64,000 bases of DNA from Mesorhizobium sangaii (GTDB lineage: Bacteria > Pseudomonadota > Alphaproteobacteria > Rhizobiales > Rhizobiaceae). Location of the stretch: the NCBI RefSeq assembly GCF_014207355.1, contig NZ_JACHEF010000006.1, positions 62,001 to 126,000 of the forward strand. The letters are read 5' to 3'. This document shows positions 10,547 to 19,498 of the stretch, in pieces (position 1 is the first letter of the stretch; each line of letters starts with the position of its first letter). The position numbers and the translations under genes are program-made. The notes under the pieces were generated by a model, which saw nothing but the letters and a program-made list of their open reading frames with translations, searched no databases and was not told where the DNA came from.

Positions 10547-13500
10547 ATGGACATCGCCCCGAACAATCATACGAACAGCCATCTGATGATGACACGGCGC
10601 TTTGCGCCTCTCTTCTGGACGCAGTTCCTGTCTGCCTTCAACGACAATTTCCTCAAGAACACTCTGGTGTTCCTTATTCTGTTCACGCTGGCGGCGGACA
10701 AGGCGGCGTCACTGGTCACCCTGGCCGGTGCCGTCTTCATGGCTCCCTTCCTGTTCTTGTCCGCGCTTGGCGGCGAGATCGCCGACCGGTTTGACAAAGC
10801 CCTCATCGCTCGCCGGCTGAAATTCACCGAGATCGTCGCTGCTGGCGTCGCGGTCGTCGGCATCGCGCTGTCGTCGATCCCGGTGCTGATGGTGGCGTTG
10901 CTGATGTTCGGCATCATCTCGGCGCTGTTCGGACCGATCAAGTACGGCATCCTGCCGGATCATCTCGAGCGAAAGGAATTGCCCGGCGCCAATGCCTGGA
11001 TCGAATCGGCGACCTTCGCCGCCATCCTCGGCGGCACCATCGCCGGCGGCGTCGTCTCGGCCGATGGCATAGGCGTGTCGGTCTTCGGGCCGATCATGAT
11101 GATCCTCGCTGTGAGTTGCTGGATCGTCAGCCGCTACATCCCGTCCACCGGTTCTGCGGCCCCCGACCTCGTCATCGACAAGAACGTTTTTCGCTCGACC
11201 TGGCGGCAGGTCAACGGATTGCGTGGCGACAAGCGGATCTGGCGCGCCGGACTGATGACGTCCTGGTTCTGGCTGATCGGCGCCATCGTTCTTTCGATCC
11301 TGCCGACCTTGATCAAGGATTCGCTCGGCGGCAACGAGATCGCCGTGACTGCCTATCTCGCGGTGTTCGCCGTTTCGATCGCCATCGGCTCGGCCATTGC
11401 CGCATGGATGTCGCAGGGACGCATCGTGCTTCTGCCCGCGCCGGTCGGCACGGCGCTGCTGGCGCTGTTCGGACTGGACCTGGCCTGGACCATCTGGAGC
11501 ATGCAGCCTTCGCCCAGGACTGAGACCCTTGCCCTGTTCTTCGCCGGGCCAAACACGATCCATGTTGCGATCGACCTCGCCGGCATGGCGATTGCCAGCG
11601 CATTCCTCGTGGTGCCGACCTTTGCCGCCGTCCAGGCCTGGTCGCCAGAAGAGCGCCGCGCTCGCGTCGTCGCCGCCGTCAGCATCGTCAACGCCGGCTT
11701 CATGACCGTAGGCGGCATACTTGTCGCCGCGATCCAGGCAGCCGGCGCCTCTACCGGAGCCATCCTGTTCGGCCTCGCCGCGGCCAACGCCATCGCCGCC
11801 TGGCTGATGCTGAAATACCTGCCGACCAACGCTTTCCGCGATTTCGTCTCCATTCTGTTTCGTGCCTTCCATCGCCTCGAAGTCGAGGGCATGGAAAACC
11901 TCAAGGCTGCCGGCCCGGCACCTATCCTGGCGCTCAACCATGTCAGCTTCCTCGATGGTCCCCTGGCCTTGACCCTGACCGATGAGGAGCCGGTCTTCGC
12001 CATCGACCACACCATCGCCCAGGCCTGGTGGATGAAGCCGTTCATGAAACTGGCCCGTGCGCTGCCGCTCAACCCGTCCAAGCCGATGTCGACCCGCACG
12101 CTGATCAAGATCGTGCAAGGCGGCGATCCGCTGGTCATCTTCCCGGAAGGCCGCATCACCGTCACCGGCGGCCTGATGAAGGTCTATGACGGCGCCGCCA
12201 TGGTCGCCGACAAGACCGGCTCAATGGTCGTGCCGGTACGCATCGACGGGCTGGAGAAGAGCTATTTTTCACGGCTGACCTCGCAGCACGTGCGCCGCCG
12301 GCTGTTCCCGAAGGTCAAGGTGACCATCCTTGAGCCGGTGAAGCTTGAAGTGCCGCAGGAACTGAAGGGCCGCAAGCGCCGCGCCGCGGCGGGCGTTGCC
12401 CTGTACCAGGTGATGTCGGACCTCGTCTTCCGTACCCAGGACATCGACAAGACGGTGCTGGAAAAGATCATCCAGACGGCGAACGAACGCGGCATGCGAG
12501 AGCTCGCCGTGCAGGATCCGGTCACCGGTTCGCTGAGCTACGGCAAGCTGCTCACGGCCGCCGCAGTGCTCGGCGAGAAATTCCAGAACCTCTATGCCGG
12601 CCAGCAGACGCTCGGCATTATGCTTCCGAACGCCAACGGCTCATGCGCGACGCTGCTCGGCGTCATGTCGGCCGGCAAGGTTCCGGCGATGATGAACTTC
12701 ACCGCAGGTGCAGCCAATATCCTGTCCGCCTGCAAGGCCGCCGAAGTGCGCACCGTGCTCACCTCGCGTGCCTTCATCGAACAAGCCAAGCTGGGCGGTG
12801 TCATCGAAGAGATCGGCCGCTCGGTCGACATCGTCTGGCTCGACGATTTGCGCAAGACCGTCGGCCTCAAGGACAAGTTGCTCGGCTTGCTGCGCAAGAG
12901 CACGCCACGCGCGCCGCGCAAGCCCGACGATGCCGCGGTGATCCTGTTCACTTCGGGTTCGGAAGGCACGCCAAAGGGCGTCGTGCTCACCCACCGCAAC
13001 ATCCTGGCCAATGCCGCCCAGGCCGCCTCGCGCATCGACTTCCATTCGGGCGACAAGGTGTTCAACGTGTTGCCGATCTTCCATTCGTTCGGCATGACGG
13101 CGGGCACGGTGCTGCCGCTGATCTCCGGCGTGCCGGTCTATTTCTATCCCTCACCGCTGCATTACCGCATCGTGCCGGAACTGATCTACGCCTCGAACGC
13201 GACGATCATCTTCGGCACCGATACGTTCCTCGCTGGCTATGCGCGCACCGCGCACCCCTATGACTTCCGCTCGATACGCTATTGCTTTGCCGGCGCGGAG
13301 CCGGTCAAGGCAGCGACGCGCATGACCTATATGGAGAAGTTCGGCGTGCGCATCCTCGAGGGTTACGGCGTCACCGAAACAGCACCTGTGATCTCGATCA
13401 ACACGCCGATGTACAACCGCTCCGGAACCGTCGGCAAGATCATGCCCGGCATGGAATATCGCCTCGATCCGGTGCCCGGTGTCGACGATGGCGGACGGCT

Positions 13501-13975
13501 TTTCGTGCGTGGGCCCAATGTCATGGCCGGCTATCTCAGGGCCGAGAAGCCCGGTGTGCTCGAACCACTCGAAGACGGCTGGCATGACACCGGCGACGTC
13601 GTCGCCGTCGACGACGTCGGCTTCATCACCATTCGCGGCCGGGCCAAGCGCTTCGCCAAGATCGGCGGCGAGATGATCTCGCTGGCTGCCATCGAGGCGC
13701 TGGCCGGCGAATTGTGGAAAGGCTCGCTCTCAGCGGTCGCCACTGTGCCGGATGCGCGCAAGGGCGAAAAGTTGATCCTGATCACCGAGGCCGCCAACGC
13801 CACGCGCGCCGAATTCCTGACCTTCGCCAAGGCGAACGGCGCCATGGACCTGATGGTGCCGGCCGAGGTCCGCGCCGTTGCGAAAGTGCCGGTCCTCGGT
13901 TCCGGCAAGCTCGACTTCGCCGCGGTGACCAAACTGGTGCGCGGCGAAGAAGAGATGAAGATCAAGGTGGCTTGA
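10547..13975 (+). CDS. aas: Fused MFS (LplT-like) / PlsC acyltransferase / acyl-ACP synthetase
   Basis: 1142-residue inner-membrane fusion that would import lysophospholipid and re-acylate it. Domain order: MFS transporter resembling LplT (about 10-410, starting FWTQFLSAFNDNFLKNTLVF), PlsC acyltransferase (about 430-620, with NHVSFLD near 463 and FPEGRIT near 532), and an AMP-binding acyl-ACP synthetase (about 650-1140, with FTSGSEGTPKGVVLTH near 801 and GYGVTETAP). In E. coli the same jobs are split between LplT and Aas. The open frame extends to a TTG at 10499 and an ATG at 10532; the ATG at 10547 has GGAAG eight bases upstream and is preferred. It converges with the prenyl synthase gene. 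Confidence 0.9.
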   Translation: MDIAPNNHTNSHLMMTRRFAPLFWTQFLSAFNDNFLKNTLVFLILFTLAADKAASLVTLAGAVFMAPFLFLSALGGEIADRFDKALIARRLKFTEIVAAGVAVVGIALSSIPVLMVALLMFGIISALFGPIKYGILPDHLERKELPGANAWIESATFAAILGGTIAGGVVSADGIGVSVFGPIMMILAVSCWIVSRYIPSTGSAAPDLVIDKNVFRSTWRQVNGLRGDKRIWRAGLMTSWFWLIGAIVLSILPTLIKDSLGGNEIAVTAYLAVFAVSIAIGSAIAAWMSQGRIVLLPAPVGTALLALFGLDLAWTIWSMQPSPRTETLALFFAGPNTIHVAIDLAGMAIASAFLVVPTFAAVQAWSPEERRARVVAAVSIVNAGFMTVGGILVAAIQAAGASTGAILFGLAAANAIAAWLMLKYLPTNAFRDFVSILFRAFHRLEVEGMENLKAAGPAPILALNHVSFLDGPLALTLTDEEPVFAIDHTIAQAWWMKPFMKLARALPLNPSKPMSTRTLIKIVQGGDPLVIFPEGRITVTGGLMKVYDGAAMVADKTGSMVVPVRIDGLEKSYFSRLTSQHVRRRLFPKVKVTILEPVKLEVPQELKGRKRRAAAGVALYQVMSDLVFRTQDIDKTVLEKIIQTANERGMRELAVQDPVTGSLSYGKLLTAAAVLGEKFQNLYAGQQTLGIMLPNANGSCATLLGVMSAGKVPAMMNFTAGAANILSACKAAEVRTVLTSRAFIEQAKLGGVIEEIGRSVDIVWLDDLRKTVGLKDKLLGLLRKSTPRAPRKPDDAAVILFTSGSEGTPKGVVLTHRNILANAAQAASRIDFHSGDKVFNVLPIFHSFGMTAGTVLPLISGVPVYFYPSPLHYRIVPELIYASNATIIFGTDTFLAGYARTAHPYDFRSIRYCFAGAEPVKAATRMTYMEKFGVRILEGYGVTETAPVISINTPMYNRSGTVGKIMPGMEYRLDPVPGVDDGGRLFVRGPNVMAGYLRAEKPGVLEPLEDGWHDTGDVVAVDDVGFITIRGRAKRFAKIGGEMISLAAIEALAGELWKGSLSAVATVPDARKGEKLILITEAANATRAEFLTFAKANGAMDLMVPAEVRAVAKVPVLGSGKLDFAAVTKLVRGEEEMKIKVA

Positions 13976-14083
13976 GCCAGTCGTAACCAATAGGCGACGG
14001 ACCAAGTCGGCCCGTTTGGCGTTCGTCATGACGCAAAGCAGACGGAGCAATCCGATCGCGCCGACGTCTTGGTTGGCCCAGCG

Positions 14084-15001
14084 TCAGTTGTTACGGGTCG
14101 CCACGAATGTCGCCGCTTCTTTCAGCAGCGCCGCCTGCTCCCCGTAAGGCGCGAGCAATTCATGCGCCTGGTCGACGAGGCCGTGAAGCTGGCTGCGCGC
14201 CCAGTTCGCGCCGTGCAGCGCCACCAGCGTCGCCTTGCCGGCGGCTGCATCCTTGCCGGTCGCCTTGCCCATCTGGCCGGCATCGGCGGTCAGGTCGAGC
14301 AGGTCGTCGGCAAGCTGGAAGGCAAGGCCGATCGCCGAGCCGAATTCGGCCAGCCGCTCGCGGTCCTCGGCCGGGGCGCCGGCGACCAGCGCGCCCGCCT
14401 CGCAGGCGAAGCGGATCAGGGCGCCTGTCTTCATCGCCTGCAACCGGATGATGCCGGCCTCGTCCGGCGGTGCCTGTTCGGCTTCGAGGTCGAGCTTCTG
14501 GCCACCGACCATGCCGCCGGCCCCGGCCGCGCGGGCCAGCGCCAGCACCAGGGCCGCGCGCCGCTCAGCCGGCAGCATGGTCGCCTCGTCGGCGATGATG
14601 TCGAAGGCCAGCGTCAGCAAGGCGTCGCCGGCCAGGATGGCGGTTGCCTCGTCGAAGGCCTTGTGCACCGTCGGCTGGCCGCGACGCAGGTCATCGTCGT
14701 CCATGGCGGGCAGATCATCGTGGATCAGAGAATAGCAATGCACGCATTCAAGGGCGGCGGCGACGCGCAGTGCGGCCTCGCCGTCGGCGGAAAAAAGGGC
14801 TGCACTTTCCATGACCAGGAAGGGGCGCAGGCGCTTGCCGCCGTTGAGAACGCCGTGGCGCATCGCCGCCATCAGGCGGTCGGGCCGCGCGATCTCGCCC
14901 GAAAGCGCGCGGTCGTCGAGCAACCGCCGCAGCAGCACCTCGACGGCTGCTGCCCGTCTGATGAGCGCCATTTCGAACGCCATTTCGTCCTCATTCGTCA
15001 T
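14084..15001 (-). CDS. ispA: Polyprenyl (farnesyl/geranylgeranyl) diphosphate synthase
   Basis: 305-residue all-helical trans-prenyltransferase that elongates DMAPP with IPP. Both aspartate-rich motifs are present: a first motif of the bacterial DDxxxxD type in HDDLPAMDDDDLRRG and the second in QLADDLLDLT, plus the GGKRLRP isopentenyl-binding segment. Length and first-motif type fit bacterial FPP synthase, but GGPP synthases look alike, so chain length is not certain. The frame is open to a GTG at 15022; the ATG at 15001 was chosen, with no strong ribosome binding site for either. It diverges from mtgA. Confidence 0.87.
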   Translation of the reverse strand: MTNEDEMAFEMALIRRAAAVEVLLRRLLDDRALSGEIARPDRLMAAMRHGVLNGGKRLRPFLVMESAALFSADGEAALRVAAALECVHCYSLIHDDLPAMDDDDLRRGQPTVHKAFDEATAILAGDALLTLAFDIIADEATMLPAERRAALVLALARAAGAGGMVGGQKLDLEAEQAPPDEAGIIRLQAMKTGALIRFACEAGALVAGAPAEDRERLAEFGSAIGLAFQLADDLLDLTADAGQMGKATGKDAAAGKATLVALHGANWARSQLHGLVDQAHELLAPYGEQAALLKEAATFVATRNN

Positions 15002-15129
15002 GGCGGGACCGGTAGCCGACACTCAGACGTTGCGCAAGAAGCCAAGCGCCATTATGCCGGAGCAGGGAGAAGTACGGGTTGGGCGGCTTGGCGGAACCGA
15101 TCGTCGATCATGAAACCGAAAAGCTGGAC

Positions 15130-15840
15130 ATGGCGACCAGATCGCGGAGCGTGAGCCGCCGCGGTCTCAAGCGCTGGGTCCGGCGCGGCATCGTCGTGGC
15201 CGCGGTGCTGGCGCTCATACCAACGGTGCTGACGTTCCTCTATCTGCCGTCCTTCGTGCATCCGGTCTCGACGCTGATGCTGAAGGATCTGGCGACATTC
15301 TCCGGTTATGACCGCCGCTGGGTGTCGATCGATGATGTCGCTCCGGTGCTGGCCAATTCGGTCATCATGTCGGAAGACGGGCAGTTCTGCTTTCATCGCG
15401 GTGTCGATCTGGGCGAACTGAGGGGCGTCGTCGACGATGCGCTGGCCGGCGAAGCAACGCGCGGCGCCTCGACCATCACCATGCAGACGGTCAAGAACCT
15501 CTTTCTCTGGTCACGGCCGCTGGGCTCGGTGCGAAAAGTGGTCGAATTGCCGCTGGCCGTCTATTTCGACGCGGTGATGTCGAAACGGCGCATCATGGAG
15601 ATCTATCTCAACATCGCCGAGTGGGGGCCGGGCATCTATGGCATCGAAGCCGCCGCACAGCACCATTTCGGCGTTTCGGCAAAACAACTGTCGCGACGGC
15701 AGGCCGCCCTGCTCGCCGTCTCCCTGCCAAATCCGATCGCCCGCAATCCGGCGAAGCCCGGGCCTGGCCTGAGACGGCTTGCCAATCTGATCGAGCGGCG
15801 GGCCGGCCGCTCCGGCGCCTATGTCGGCTGTCTGCAGTAG
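15130..15840 (+). CDS. mtgA: Monofunctional biosynthetic peptidoglycan transglycosylase
   Basis: 236-residue inner-membrane glycosyltransferase (GT51) that polymerises lipid II into glycan strands. One N-terminal membrane anchor (about 18-40) precedes the GT51 domain with the catalytic glutamate region IMSEDGQFCFHRGVD, the RGASTITMQTVKNLFL motif and RRIMEIYLNIAEWGPGIYGIEAA. No transpeptidase domain follows, as expected for MtgA. The open frame reaches back to a TTG at 15079 with an AGGGAG before it, so a 17-residue longer product is possible. rpmF follows downstream, a common alphaproteobacterial arrangement. Confidence 0.94.
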   Translation: MATRSRSVSRRGLKRWVRRGIVVAAVLALIPTVLTFLYLPSFVHPVSTLMLKDLATFSGYDRRWVSIDDVAPVLANSVIMSEDGQFCFHRGVDLGELRGVVDDALAGEATRGASTITMQTVKNLFLWSRPLGSVRKVVELPLAVYFDAVMSKRRIMEIYLNIAEWGPGIYGIEAAAQHHFGVSAKQLSRRQAALLAVSLPNPIARNPAKPGPGLRRLANLIERRAGRSGAYVGCLQ

Positions 15841-15981
15841 CCAGCTCAAAAAAATTCGCGGCAGTGCTGGCCAAAACGGCGTAGGGCGTGTATAGGCACC
15901 CGACTTTCTCAGATTCCGGCCCCGACACGGCCCTTTCACGAGGGCAAGCGGGGCTTTTTGACCATGTAATGGAGCATATCC

Positions 15982-16164
15982 ATGGCCGTTCCGAAACGAA
16001 AAACCTCTCCGTCCAAGCGCGGCATGCGCCGCTCGGCCGACGCCCTCAAGGCCCCGACCTATGTCGAGGACAAGAATTCCGGCGAAATGCGCCGTCCGCA
16101 CCACATCGACCTGAAGACCGGCATGTATCGCGGTCGCCAGGTGTTGACGCCCAAGGAAAGCTGA
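15982..16164 (+). CDS. rpmF: 50S ribosomal protein L32
   Basis: 60-residue basic ribosomal protein, recognised by the strongly conserved start MAVPKRKTSPSKRGMRRS and an alphaproteobacterial tail (HHIDLKTGMYRGRQVL). The zinc-ribbon cysteines found in some L32 proteins are absent, as in other Rhizobiales. It lies 141 bases after mtgA and is followed by a strong terminator at 16194-16219. Confidence 0.98.
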   Translation: MAVPKRKTSPSKRGMRRSADALKAPTYVEDKNSGEMRRPHHIDLKTGMYRGRQVLTPKES

Positions 16165-16193
16165 GACCAGCTTTTCGACGTTTTGCGCTTTCG

Positions 16194-16219
16194 AAAGACC
16201 GGCCAGTGGCCGGTCTTTT
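16194..16219 (+). terminator. Rho-independent terminator after rpmF
   Basis: Perfect 11-base stem (AAAGACCGGCC at 16194-16204, complement at 16208-16218) with a 3-base loop and a short T run (TTTT at 16216-16219), starting 30 bases past the rpmF stop. Confidence 0.88.
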
Positions 16220-16438
16220 GCGTTGGGTGGGCAGATAACCGGGCGGCCTGCGTTGCCGCTTGGCTGCTCACCCAAACGCCAAATGCCTGGCGCGGGCGAT
16301 ATTCATCAGGATCGTCGCGCCGGGGCTGACATGGTTGTTGCATCCGGTCTTCGACCGTGTTCGTGGCATTTTACGAAAATTCTTGACGGCGTGCTTGTGG
16401 CGCATTCTACAGAGATTGCCCCCATATGGAGACGCCAG

Positions 16439-16840
16439 ATGTTCGGTGCCGTCCCGCTTTTGATCGTGCCTTTCGTGCTCTACAATCTCGGCCTGCTCGG
16501 AATATTCGGCGGCGGCGACGATCCGTGGGCGAACGAAATCTTCTCCTTCCGCATGATGTCGGGCGGGGTGTTCTCGATGACGCTCGGCGACCTGATAGTG
16601 CTGATCGGGCTGATTTCCCTTTTCGCTGAAATGGTGAAGTCGGTGCGCACGACCAGCGCCTCGATCATGGACCATCTGTTGTCGACGCTGGTCTTCGTCG
16701 CGTTCCTGGTCGAGTTCCTGCTGGTGAAGGGCGCGGCACATTCCATCTTCTTCACACTGATGGTCATCGCGCTGTTCGACGTGCTGGCGGGGTTTGCGGT
16801 GTCTATGCGGTCGGCGAGCAGAGACATCAATCTGAATTAA
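16439..16840 (+). CDS. Small integral membrane protein of unknown function
   Basis: 133-residue protein with about four predicted membrane segments (residues about 3-22, 44-62, 74-95 and 98-118) and a short polar C-terminus. The ATG at 16439 has GGAGA six bases upstream; the open frame continues upstream without protein-like sequence. No family motif recognised beyond a hydrophobic four-helix layout. It stands alone after the rpmF terminator, and the repeat at 16849 begins nine bases after its stop. Confidence 0.78.
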   Translation: MFGAVPLLIVPFVLYNLGLLGIFGGGDDPWANEIFSFRMMSGGVFSMTLGDLIVLIGLISLFAEMVKSVRTTSASIMDHLLSTLVFVAFLVEFLLVKGAAHSIFFTLMVIALFDVLAGFAVSMRSASRDINLN

Positions 16841-16848
16841 GGCTGCAT

Positions 16849-16980
16849 TGATCTTCAGGGGATGCCGGCCTGCAAATGGCCGCATCCTGTGCTTCCGGCG
16901 CTTATGTACCCAAAAGTACGCTCCGCTCCGGTTCTCGGAGGCCACCAACTTCGACTCGGCCTGACCTGAATCTCAACGCA
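16849..16980. repeat. Dispersed repeat family A, copy 1 (about 130 bp)
   Basis: Matches the sequence at 58918-59050 along its whole length, with the most conserved blocks GATGCCGGCCTGC, CGCTCCG, CCGGTTCTCGGA and CGGCCTGACCTGAATCTCAA. The ends are partly complementary (TTCAGG near the left end and ACCTGAA near the right), so transcripts could fold into a long hairpin. It lies between convergent genes (the membrane protein ending 16840 and the GlcG-like gene ending 17007), as copy 2 does. Confidence 0.85.
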
Positions 16981-17006
16981 GCCTTGGCCGTGATATTTGC
17001 TAAAGT

Positions 17007-17438
17007 TCAGCCCGGATCGGCAGTGAAGCCGGCCGCTTCGATGCCGGCGATGGCGGCCGCTTCGTCATTGTCCGACGTATCGCCGGAAATGCCGACGGCG
17101 CCGATGATGGCGCCGGCCTTGTCGCGGATCAGCACACCGCCGACGACCGGAAGCACGCGGCCGCCAGACACGTCCGAGATGCCGGCGACGAGATGCGGGC
17201 GCTCCTTGGCGAAAGCCTCGACGCGGCGCGAGCCCATGCCGATGGCGAGCGCGCCATAGGCCTTGCCAGCCGACATTTGCGGGCGCAGGAACGAGGCGCC
17301 GTCCTGGCGCTGGAAGGCGACCAGATGTCCGCCGGCGTCAAGCACCGAGACGCCGAGCGGCTTGAGTTTGAGATCTGCGCCCCTGGCAAAGGCGGCATCG
17401 ATGATTTGCCTGGCTTTTTCGAGCGGCAGTGCGGTCAT
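17007..17438 (-). CDS. GlcG/HbpS family protein (DUF336)
   Basis: 143-residue protein of the GlcG/HbpS family, a compact alpha/beta fold some of whose members bind haem or corrinoid. Diagnostic stretches are LGVSVLDAGGHLVAFQRQDGAS, SAGKAYGALAIGMGSR and GGVLIRDKAGAIIGAVGISGDT. There is no signal peptide, so it should be cytosolic. Family members are often found near glycolate or propanediol genes, but nothing of that kind is nearby, so its role here is open. Confidence 0.9.
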   Translation of the reverse strand: MTALPLEKARQIIDAAFARGADLKLKPLGVSVLDAGGHLVAFQRQDGASFLRPQMSAGKAYGALAIGMGSRRVEAFAKERPHLVAGISDVSGGRVLPVVGGVLIRDKAGAIIGAVGISGDTSDNDEAAAIAGIEAAGFTADPG

Positions 17439-17607
17439 GGCAGTCTCCTGATTAAAACGCGCCGATCATCGACCGTCGACGGGCACGGCAAAATCCCGGT
17501 TTCGGTTGAAATTGCTTCGCGTTAAGAGGTGGGATCGAACGATCCGGATATGGCGATGCCATTTTTGCAGCTTCCAGACCGGCAGTCGATCGTGCCGGCC
17601 TGCAGCG

Positions 17608-17922
17608 CTATTTTTTCTTGGCGCGGACCGGCTTCTTGGCGGGTGCCGCCGGTGCGTTGGCAAGGTCTTCCGCTTCCTTGGCGAGACGCAGCGCCCGCAG
17701 CTTGTTGGTCTTGACCTGACGGGCGTCGCTCTCGGCGACGTATTCGGCCATCGCCTTCTGGCGGACGGTTGCCGCCTCTTCCTGCTTCTTGAAACGCAGG
17801 TCAGCACGCGCGCGGGCAGCATCCCGAGAGTTCTCAACCAAGACCTTATCCAATCCCGTGAATTGTGGTTTTCCGCCCCTTTTAGCAGAGCCGGGCCCCA
17901 AACGGGAAAATAAGTTGGTCAA
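17608..17922 (-). CDS. Small Lys/Ala-rich basic protein, DUF6481-like
   Basis: 104-residue, highly charged, probably helical protein with a basic tail (PAKKPVRAKKK). Its middle (RQKAMAEYVAESDARQVKTNKLRALRLAKEAEDL) has the look of the DUF6481-type rhizobial proteins, but this is a weak resemblance. No ATG is available; the TTG at 17920-17922 overlaps the HxlR stop in a TTGA arrangement, which supports both the start and coupled translation. Function unknown; a nucleic-acid-binding role is only suggested by charge. Confidence 0.65.
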   Translation of the reverse strand: MTNLFSRLGPGSAKRGGKPQFTGLDKVLVENSRDAARARADLRFKKQEEAATVRQKAMAEYVAESDARQVKTNKLRALRLAKEAEDLANAPAAPAKKPVRAKKK

Positions 17923-18440
17923 GCGGCCGGGCTGGCGCCGGGGGCCCTGCCGGCGACCACGGCCTCATAGGCGGCCTGCAAGGTCGCACGGACAGAAGGG
18001 CCAGCCGATGTATCGAGCGGCATGCCGAGATGCTCGTGGCGCAACTCGTCCATGAATTTATCCCACATCGGCGGTCCGCCTTTCTCCAGAAGCTCGGCGC
18101 GGATCGAGAGTTCCGCGCTGACCGGCAACCAGACGCGGCCCCATGCGCCGAGGTGGGCCAGGATCGGCACCAGGGTGATCGCCATCTCGGTCAGGCTGTA
18201 GATCGCCTTCTGCTTGTGGCTGGGATCGTCGGCCTTGGTCAGCATGCCCAACTGCATCAGCCGCTTCAGCCGGTCGGCGAGGATGTTGGAGGCAATGCCT
18301 TCCATCGATGCGTTGAGCAGCTCGCGAAAGTGGCGCCTGCCGCCGAAGATCATGTCGCGAAGGATGATCAGGCTCCAGCGGTCGCCGAACACTTCGAGCG
18401 ACAGGTTGATCGGGCATCCGGACCGGCGATCCATGCTCAT
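17919..18440 (-). CDS. HxlR family transcriptional regulator
   Basis: 173-residue one-domain winged-helix regulator. The HxlR core is clear: CPINLSLEVFGDRWSLIILRDM, then FRELLNASMEGIASNILADRLKRL with the wing and dimer helix after it. The C-terminal 60 residues are longer than the minimal family. It is divergent from the alpha/beta hydrolase gene at 18541, and a palindrome at 18496-18516 lies between them, so it probably controls that gene. HxlR proteins often respond to aldehydes or redox-active electrophiles, though no sensing cysteine is obvious apart from the conserved N-terminal one. Confidence 0.92.
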   Translation of the reverse strand: MSMDRRSGCPINLSLEVFGDRWSLIILRDMIFGGRRHFRELLNASMEGIASNILADRLKRLMQLGMLTKADDPSHKQKAIYSLTEMAITLVPILAHLGAWGRVWLPVSAELSIRAELLEKGGPPMWDKFMDELRHEHLGMPLDTSAGPSVRATLQAAYEAVVAGRAPGASPAA

Positions 18441-18495
18441 GAGATTTTCTCCGCAAAACCGGTTGCATTATCATATCAGTTTTATTATCGTGCAA

Positions 18496-18516
18496 CTGAT
18501 TGCAAAACGCAATCAG
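18496..18516. promoter_or_regulatory. Palindromic operator between the HxlR gene and the hydrolase
   Basis: Perfect 8-base arms CTGATTGC and GCAATCAG separated by AAAAC, 24 bases before the hydrolase ATG. A related half (GTTGCATTATCATATCAG) lies nearer the HxlR start. The position suits a repressor of the hydrolase gene and an autoregulator. Confidence 0.6.
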
Positions 18517-18540
18517 TGTTGCTGAGGAAGAGATTGAGCC

Positions 18541-19377
18541 ATGACAACGATCGAGCGCCCCGAGATCGTATCCGAGGCTTTTGGCGATCCGCCAAACCCG
18601 CCACTGTTGCTGATCATGGGATCGATGGCCTCGATGCTTTGGTGGCCGGAGGCGCTGTGCCGGAAACTGGCCGATGGCGGCCTGTTCGTGATCCGCTATG
18701 ACAATCGCGATACCGGCCGTTCGACCAAATATCCGCCGGGCGAGCCGCCTTACACATTCGACGACATGGCCGACGACGCGATGCGTGTGCTCGACGACCA
18801 CGGCGTCGGCAAGGCGCATGTCGTCGGCATGTCGATGGGCGGCATGATCGCCCAGCTTGTGGCCCTCAGGCACCCGGCCCGTGTCGCTTCGCTGACCGTG
18901 ATCAGCAGCTCGCCCCTGGGAACCGACACATCGCATCTGCCACAAACGAGCGATGCCTATATCAAGCATTCGGCCGACGGCGCCAAAGTCGATTGGTCGG
19001 ACCGTGGCCAGGTGGTCGATTTCATGGTCAAGGATACGCGGGCGATCGCAAGCACCGTACATCCGTTCGATGAGACCGGGATGCGGGCCTTCATCGAACA
19101 GGATTACGATCGATCCGGCGGTTTTCTGAGCGCGACCAACCACTTCATGGTAAGGGGTGGCGACGCATGGAGGGGCCGCCTGCGCGAGATGACGGCGCCG
19201 CTGCTGGTCATCCATGGCACCACCGATCCGATCTTTCCTGTCGAGCACGGCGCGGCACTGGTCGAGGCTGTCGCCGGTGCGAAAATTCTTCGGATCGAAG
19301 GCGGCGGCCACGAGCTGCACCCGGACGACTGGAAGGTGATATCTTCCGCCATCGTCGACCACGCTCAAGCCAATTGA
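18541..19377 (+). CDS. Alpha/beta-fold hydrolase
   Basis: 278-residue cytosolic alpha/beta hydrolase. The nucleophile elbow is GMSMGGMIA (serine near residue 99), the acid is likely the aspartate in GTTDPIFP, and the histidine is in EGGGHEL near the C-terminus; the oxyanion region LLIMGSMASMLWW follows strand 3. It resembles the bacterial esterase and epoxide- or anthracycline-modifying groups, but the substrate cannot be named. It diverges from an HxlR regulator with a palindromic operator in between, suggesting induction by its substrate or a related compound. Confidence 0.9.
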   Translation: MTTIERPEIVSEAFGDPPNPPLLLIMGSMASMLWWPEALCRKLADGGLFVIRYDNRDTGRSTKYPPGEPPYTFDDMADDAMRVLDDHGVGKAHVVGMSMGGMIAQLVALRHPARVASLTVISSSPLGTDTSHLPQTSDAYIKHSADGAKVDWSDRGQVVDFMVKDTRAIASTVHPFDETGMRAFIEQDYDRSGGFLSATNHFMVRGGDAWRGRLREMTAPLLVIHGTTDPIFPVEHGAALVEAVAGAKILRIEGGGHELHPDDWKVISSAIVDHAQAN

Positions 19378-19498
19378 GTCATTCTGCGCGGCCTTGACGA
19401 GCAAGGCCTGCCGCAATAGTTAAGTAAATGCTTCAGTGTTTAATCATGGCGAGCAACACGACACCGACTTCTAGCATCCCGAAACAGACGAGCAAAAA

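Noticed and set aside
10358..10595. Small minus-strand frames in the 10 kb gap
   Set aside because: Overlap the start of the acyltransferase fusion, with no start signals or motifs; described only as gap content.
14069..15154. 361-codon frame opposite the prenyl synthase gene
   Set aside because: The minus strand carries both aspartate-rich motifs in a family-length protein, so the plus-strand frame is a shadow.
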